Below are positions 60,834-64,000 of a DNA stretch of 64,000 bases, in pieces. The position numbers and the translations under genes are program-made. The notes below the pieces were generated by a model that did not search any database, had not been told where the DNA came from, and was given only the letters and a program-made list of their open reading frames with translations. Position 1 is the stretch's first letter. Each line of letters begins with the position of its first letter. This DNA comes from Saturnia japonica (taxonomy: Eukaryota; Arthropoda; Insecta; Lepidoptera; Saturniidae), in the NCBI GenBank assembly GCA_033032175.1, contig CM065310.1, positions 5,456,001 to 5,520,000 of the forward strand, read 5' to 3'.

Positions 60834-61274
60834 TTAAAACAGTATCCCTTTCGATTCCTTGTATATTTTGACACCTGCGATCAGCTTCGTTTTCTTCATC
60901 GCCCATGAAATAAAGTTGCAAAAACTTTGGTTGTTCATTATTTGCAGGAAGTAAGGAACCAATCCTGTGATACACCTGTCCTTGGATGGTAAAAATCCAG
61001 GCATTACGACCTCCTTATCTACGCCAAATGACGTTATCTGAAAGCAAGAATTATACTTTCTAATCCTGCTTAAAAACCGGCGCGATTCGTTACTGTCGTA
61101 TAAAAGTAAAGATTTAAGAGGTTCCTCTGGCTCGCCAAGTAATGGAATTTTAACCTTTCCACCAGAACAGCACATACCTGGAGTTTCTTCTTTCCATTTC
61201 AGTGCTTCACAATATCTGCATTTTTTATCCATTCTCCCAATGATAACCAATCGGTGATTAACATAGTCGATCAA
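60834..61274 (-). pseudogene. Helitron transposase N-terminal piece, frameshifted
   Basis: Encodes MDKKCRYCEALKWKEETPGM and CCSGGKVKIPLLGEPEEPLK: the Cys-containing Helitron N-terminus, then RRFLSRIRKYNSCFQITSFG. After VVMPGF near 61010 the frame shifts by one base. The other frame carries on with FTIQGQVYHRIGSLLPANNE and PKFLQLYFMGDEENEADRRC to a stop before the main frame. The coding homology extends left of the first Met, so the start is missing. Confidence 0.82.
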
Positions 61275-61310
61275 AGGGTCATACTCAAAAGCGGCACCAT
61301 TAAATGCCTC

Positions 61311-61459
61311 CCAGATTCACATTTTAAGGAGCAACGTTACTCGTATCAAAATCAAAATTTCACTACGGCTATAGAAAGTTGGTAATGTGAAAAATAAAAA
61401 GAAGATTCATTGTACCATGATTGTGCTGTATAAATGCGGTAGCGCTCATCACGGAACGA
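61311..61459 (+). repeat. 149-bp direct repeat, copy 2
   Basis: Copy of 56205-56353 (146 of 149 positions identical). It starts at the breakpoint in the Helitron and ends where the jockey-type LINE begins. Confidence 0.93.
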
Positions 61460-62680
61460 TCGCGTAGCAGTCCGACTGCTCAACCGGCGCCTAAGGTAAT
61501 AGCTAAGGCAGTAGTCAGGGGCGCCGCCGCCCCCGCGTCCTCCCAGCTCCCCGCGCCCGCCGGCGGGAAAAAAGAGCGTGCCCCACCTCCAATCATAATC
61601 CGGGACAAGGCAGCCTGGATGGGAGTCTGCAATGAGATGCGCAGACTCAAACTCGACTACCACAAGGCTAGAAACATAGTCAACGGGATTTCTATTTCGG
61701 TGAGTTCTTCGGAAACTCACCGTAAACTAACCACCCTCCTCCGGCAGAAAGGTCTGCAATTTTATACGTATTCGCTCGCGGAGGAGCGCGTCCTCCGAGT
61801 GGTCATCCGCCGCATTCCGGTGGAGCTCGACCCGTCGGAGGTGTGCTCCTCGCTCAAGGAGCAAAGTTATCCCATCCGGGAAGTACACCGGATGTACAGT
61901 AAAGATAAGCGGCCACTACAAATGGTAGTGGCCATATTGGACCTTTCCCCCGAGGGAAAGGCCATCTTCCAGCTAGAGACGGTGTGCGGGCTCTCCGGGA
62001 TTAACGTGGAGCCCCCACACAAAAACCACCAGCCTGCGCAGTGCCACAACTGCCAGCTGTACGGGCACGCTGCCCGTAACTGTCATTCTCGTCCGCGGTG
62101 CGTAAAGTGCCGAGAGGACCACCCCACACGGGAGTGCACGCGCGAGCGTGACTCCGTCGTCCCCCCGAGCTGCGTGTTATGCGGGGAGGAGGGGCATCCC
62201 GCGAATTATCGCGGTTGCCCCAAGGCCCCGCGTACCACGCGGCCACGTACACAGAGGCAGGCGGCCCCCCCCGCCTCAGCCATCAAAGCGCAACCCCTGC
62301 TGGCGTCAGGGGAATTTCCCGCGCTGCCGGTCCCGCGCCAGCTCCCGGCCGCCGCCGGCCCCTCCGCACCCCGCGTGGTGCAACCGCAACCCGTGCGTTC
62401 ATCGCAGAACGCATGGGGCCCCCGCCGCCCCAATCCACAGCCCCTTATGGCTATGGATATTCCCGCGCCCCGCACTCCTGCGCCCCGCGCGCCCGCTAAC
62501 ACTGTCGTCAATAGTAACGACCTAATGATACTGCTCACCCGCGAGCACGATATCCGCGAGCTCATCGAATACAATGACCATTTGGAGCGCTTCGGTCTCA
62601 TCAAGACCGCTTGCGCGTTCCCCCGCCTCGTAGAGACACTACAACGTCTCGATCGCGAGGCGAGTAGTAATAAAAATTAG
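61421..62680 (+). CDS. Jockey-type LINE ORF1 (gag-like, zinc knuckles), N-terminus missing
   Basis: Open frame of 419 codons whose first 13 codons lie in flanking repeat DNA, so the real ORF1 N-terminus is lost. Domains: Pro/Ala-rich start; a coiled/PRE_C2HC-like region (VLRVVIRRIPVELDPSEVCS, RMYSKDKRPLQMVVAILDLS) at about 125-195; three knuckles CHNCQLYGHAARNC, CVKCREDHPTREC and CVLCGEEGHPANYRGC at about 208-255; a Pro-rich stretch; and a C-terminal helical end (LLTREHDIRELIEYNDHLER). ORF1 proteins bind the LINE RNA and form the RNP. Confidence 0.85.
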   Translation: MCCINAVALITERSRSSPTAQPAPKVIAKAVVRGAAAPASSQLPAPAGGKKERAPPPIIIRDKAAWMGVCNEMRRLKLDYHKARNIVNGISISVSSSETHRKLTTLLRQKGLQFYTYSLAEERVLRVVIRRIPVELDPSEVCSSLKEQSYPIREVHRMYSKDKRPLQMVVAILDLSPEGKAIFQLETVCGLSGINVEPPHKNHQPAQCHNCQLYGHAARNCHSRPRCVKCREDHPTRECTRERDSVVPPSCVLCGEEGHPANYRGCPKAPRTTRPRTQRQAAPPASAIKAQPLLASGEFPALPVPRQLPAAAGPSAPRVVQPQPVRSSQNAWGPRRPNPQPLMAMDIPAPRTPAPRAPANTVVNSNDLMILLTREHDIRELIEYNDHLERFGLIKTACAFPRLVETLQRLDREASSNKN

Positions 62681-64000
62681 GGCCTTTCAATGGCTAAGTT
62701 TAAACCGAAAGCGTTAAATCTTTCATTTTTTAACGCGCGAAGCCTACTTCCGCAGCGTGATCTCGTCGCGACCTTTCTTAAAGATCACCAAGTAGATGTT
62801 CTTTTAGTGCAGGAGACGCTCTTAAAGCGTGCTAAACGTGATCCAAAAATCGCGAACTACAATATTGTAAGAAATGACCGGGCCGGCCGCGGGGGCGGCA
62901 CTCTCATTTATTACAAACGATCGTTATATTGTACGCCGGTAGATCCTCCGATACTTACCAATATGGAAGTATCCGTGTGTAGACTAGGAATGACCGACCA
63001 CCCGTCCATAAAGTTAGTCTCAGTTTATCTCTCGCCGAGGAAAGAGCCTCTCAGTTCTGACCTAGAAAAGCTACTTTCGCTCGGTGAATCGGTCATTATA
63101 GCGGGTGACCTCAATTGTAGACACACTTCGTTTGGCAATTGGAGAGACTCCAGTAATGGGGTTAAACTCGAAGAGCTAACGAACGTGCTAAACTTTGATG
63201 TCATAGCGCCACCCACTCCCACCCACTTTCAAGACAACTGTATGCCGACAGTGCTTGATGTAGCTCTCATTAAAGGTATCGCGCTTCGGTTACGACTCAT
63301 TCGGGTCGTACACGAGCTCGACTCCGACCACCGTCCGGTCATCATGCAGCTAGGTCAACCAGACGACTCTAGCCCTCCTTCGGTCCAAGTGGTTGACTAT
63401 GCCAAGCTAAAACATTATCTTGCGGACAGGCCGTCCTCGTCCAACTTAGATAGGATCCCGGACGTATTGGGGTCCGTTACGGACGTAGATCTCGCGATCG
63501 ATTCCCTGGTCGACCACCTGCAGGCCGGCATCGGAGAGGCCTCGAGAGAGGTCGAAGAGGCGAGCGATCGCCGCTTCGTACTCCCTGCCGACGTGCGGGC
63601 GTTGTTGACGGAAAAGAACGCGGCGACTCGTGCGCACGACCACTATCCGACCGAGGAAAACCGCGCACGTTTACGCGCACTTCAAAGATCGGTTAGAGCC
63701 CGTATATTAGAACTCAGAAGTCACAGATGGGACGCCCTCGTCGAAGGGCTAAGGCCGTCGCATCTGGCTTACTGGAAATTAGCTCACAGCCTCAAAATAG
63801 AGGCTTCTTATCTTATGCCCCCCCTCGAGAGGGGTCCCGGTATACCGCTCGCCTTCGATAGCAGCGACAAGGCGGAGTGCCTCGCCACTTGTTTGGAGAG
63901 CCAGTGCTCTCCGAACAGTGTCGATGCAAATACCGACCGGGTCGAGGGTATCGATGGATGCGTGCGGGAGCTGGATAAGCTCCTCCGACAGACTCCCTGT
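61460..64000 (+). mobile_element. Jockey-type LINE, young, runs off the window
   Basis: 5' end inside ORF1 (truncated at 61460 against the direct repeat). ORF1 is open to 62680, then a 9-bp gap, then ORF2 from 62690, open to the edge. It is GC-rich, in contrast to its surroundings, and has no stops or frameshifts in over 2.5 kb, unlike the other LINEs here. Confidence 0.88.
62690..64000 (+). CDS. Jockey-type LINE ORF2 (endonuclease and start of reverse transcriptase), partial
   Basis: 437 codons, open to the window edge. APE-type endonuclease: LSFFNARSLL (Asn15), VQET (Glu42), AGDLN (Asp140, Asn142) and ELDSDHRPVIM (Asp213, His214), all catalytic positions present. A linker (RRFVLPADVRALLTEKNAAT, then AYWKLAHSLKI) follows, leading to the RT, whose motifs lie beyond 64000. 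It starts 9 nt after the ORF1 stop, typical for re-initiation. Nicks target DNA and primes reverse transcription. Confidence 0.9.
   Translation, partial: MAKFKPKALNLSFFNARSLLPQRDLVATFLKDHQVDVLLVQETLLKRAKRDPKIANYNIVRNDRAGRGGGTLIYYKRSLYCTPVDPPILTNMEVSVCRLGMTDHPSIKLVSVYLSPRKEPLSSDLEKLLSLGESVIIAGDLNCRHTSFGNWRDSSNGVKLEELTNVLNFDVIAPPTPTHFQDNCMPTVLDVALIKGIALRLRLIRVVHELDSDHRPVIMQLGQPDDSSPPSVQVVDYAKLKHYLADRPSSSNLDRIPDVLGSVTDVDLAIDSLVDHLQAGIGEASREVEEASDRRFVLPADVRALLTEKNAATRAHDHYPTEENRARLRALQRSVRARILELRSHRWDALVEGLRPSHLAYWKLAHSLKIEASYLMPPLERGPGIPLAFDSSDKAECLATCLESQCSPNSVDANTDRVEGIDGCVRELDKLLRQTPC

Larger units (their letters stand above)
56821..61310 (-). mobile_element. Autonomous-type Helitron, 5'-truncated
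   Basis: Minus-strand element. Its 3' end is the hairpin GCGGACGAAGTCGCGGG then TAAAAGCTAG (CTAG 56821-56824) before host T (56820 complement). It encodes a Rep-helicase on the minus strand (57154-61274). The coding start and 5' TC terminus are missing: the N-terminal coding similarity (AFEYDPLIDYVNHRLVIIG) stops at about 61310, exactly where direct repeat copy 2 begins. The element moves by rolling-circle replication in its family. Confidence 0.88.

Overview
This is an AT-rich insect nuclear genome window, most likely from a moth or butterfly. The inference rests on two multi-exon animal genes with long AT-rich introns, Helitron ends of the type common in Lepidoptera (5' TC-TATACTA, 3' hairpin then CTAG, inserted between A and T), an R1-clade LINE, jockey-type LINEs, mariners and tRNA-derived SINEs. 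There are no bacterial operons, no CRISPR array and no rRNA. Species cannot be fixed from the sequence.

Layout. (1) 3394-18879, minus strand: the 5' part of CASK, a membrane-associated scaffold of the MAGUK family. Ten coding exons join in phase to 451 codons (CaMK-like domain, then the L27 region). The PDZ, SH3 and guanylate-kinase exons must lie left of the window. Its introns hold mariner copies, a complete non-autonomous Helitron, a SINE, a MITE and a LINE tail. (2) 19597-22065, plus strand: a dead non-LTR retrotransposon between the two genes. (3) 23535-36332, minus strand: a nine-exon anosmin-1 (KAL1-type) gene with signal peptide, short Cys region, WAP domain, three fibronectin-III-like repeats, stop codon and poly(A) signal. 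(4) 38481-40964: two internally deleted pogo/Tigger-like DNA transposons in opposite orientation, both with TA target duplications. (5) 45890-51696: a nested TE complex. A degenerate R1-clade LINE sits at the tRNA-like head of a SINE with a 22-bp duplication, and is itself split by a jockey-type LINE at its ORF1/ORF2 junction. (6) 52794-55430: a large inverted repeat, a mariner end, and SINE and Helitron remnants. (7) 56205-61459: an autonomous-type Helitron with a 1204-codon Rep/helicase frame on the minus strand, bracketed by a 149-bp direct repeat. (8) 61460-64000: a young-looking jockey-type LINE whose ORF2 runs off the window.

The two host genes are independent and in the same orientation: anosmin is secreted, CASK is intracellular, and both families act in nervous-system development. 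The most unusual material is in the TE cluster on the right. The Helitron is cut exactly where the direct repeat begins, which predicts a tandem duplication whose second unit continues beyond the window. The R1-like LINE appears to have used a tRNA-like SINE head as its target. One Tigger copy keeps an open frame with only the DNA-binding half of the transposase. I found no clearly new cellular system.
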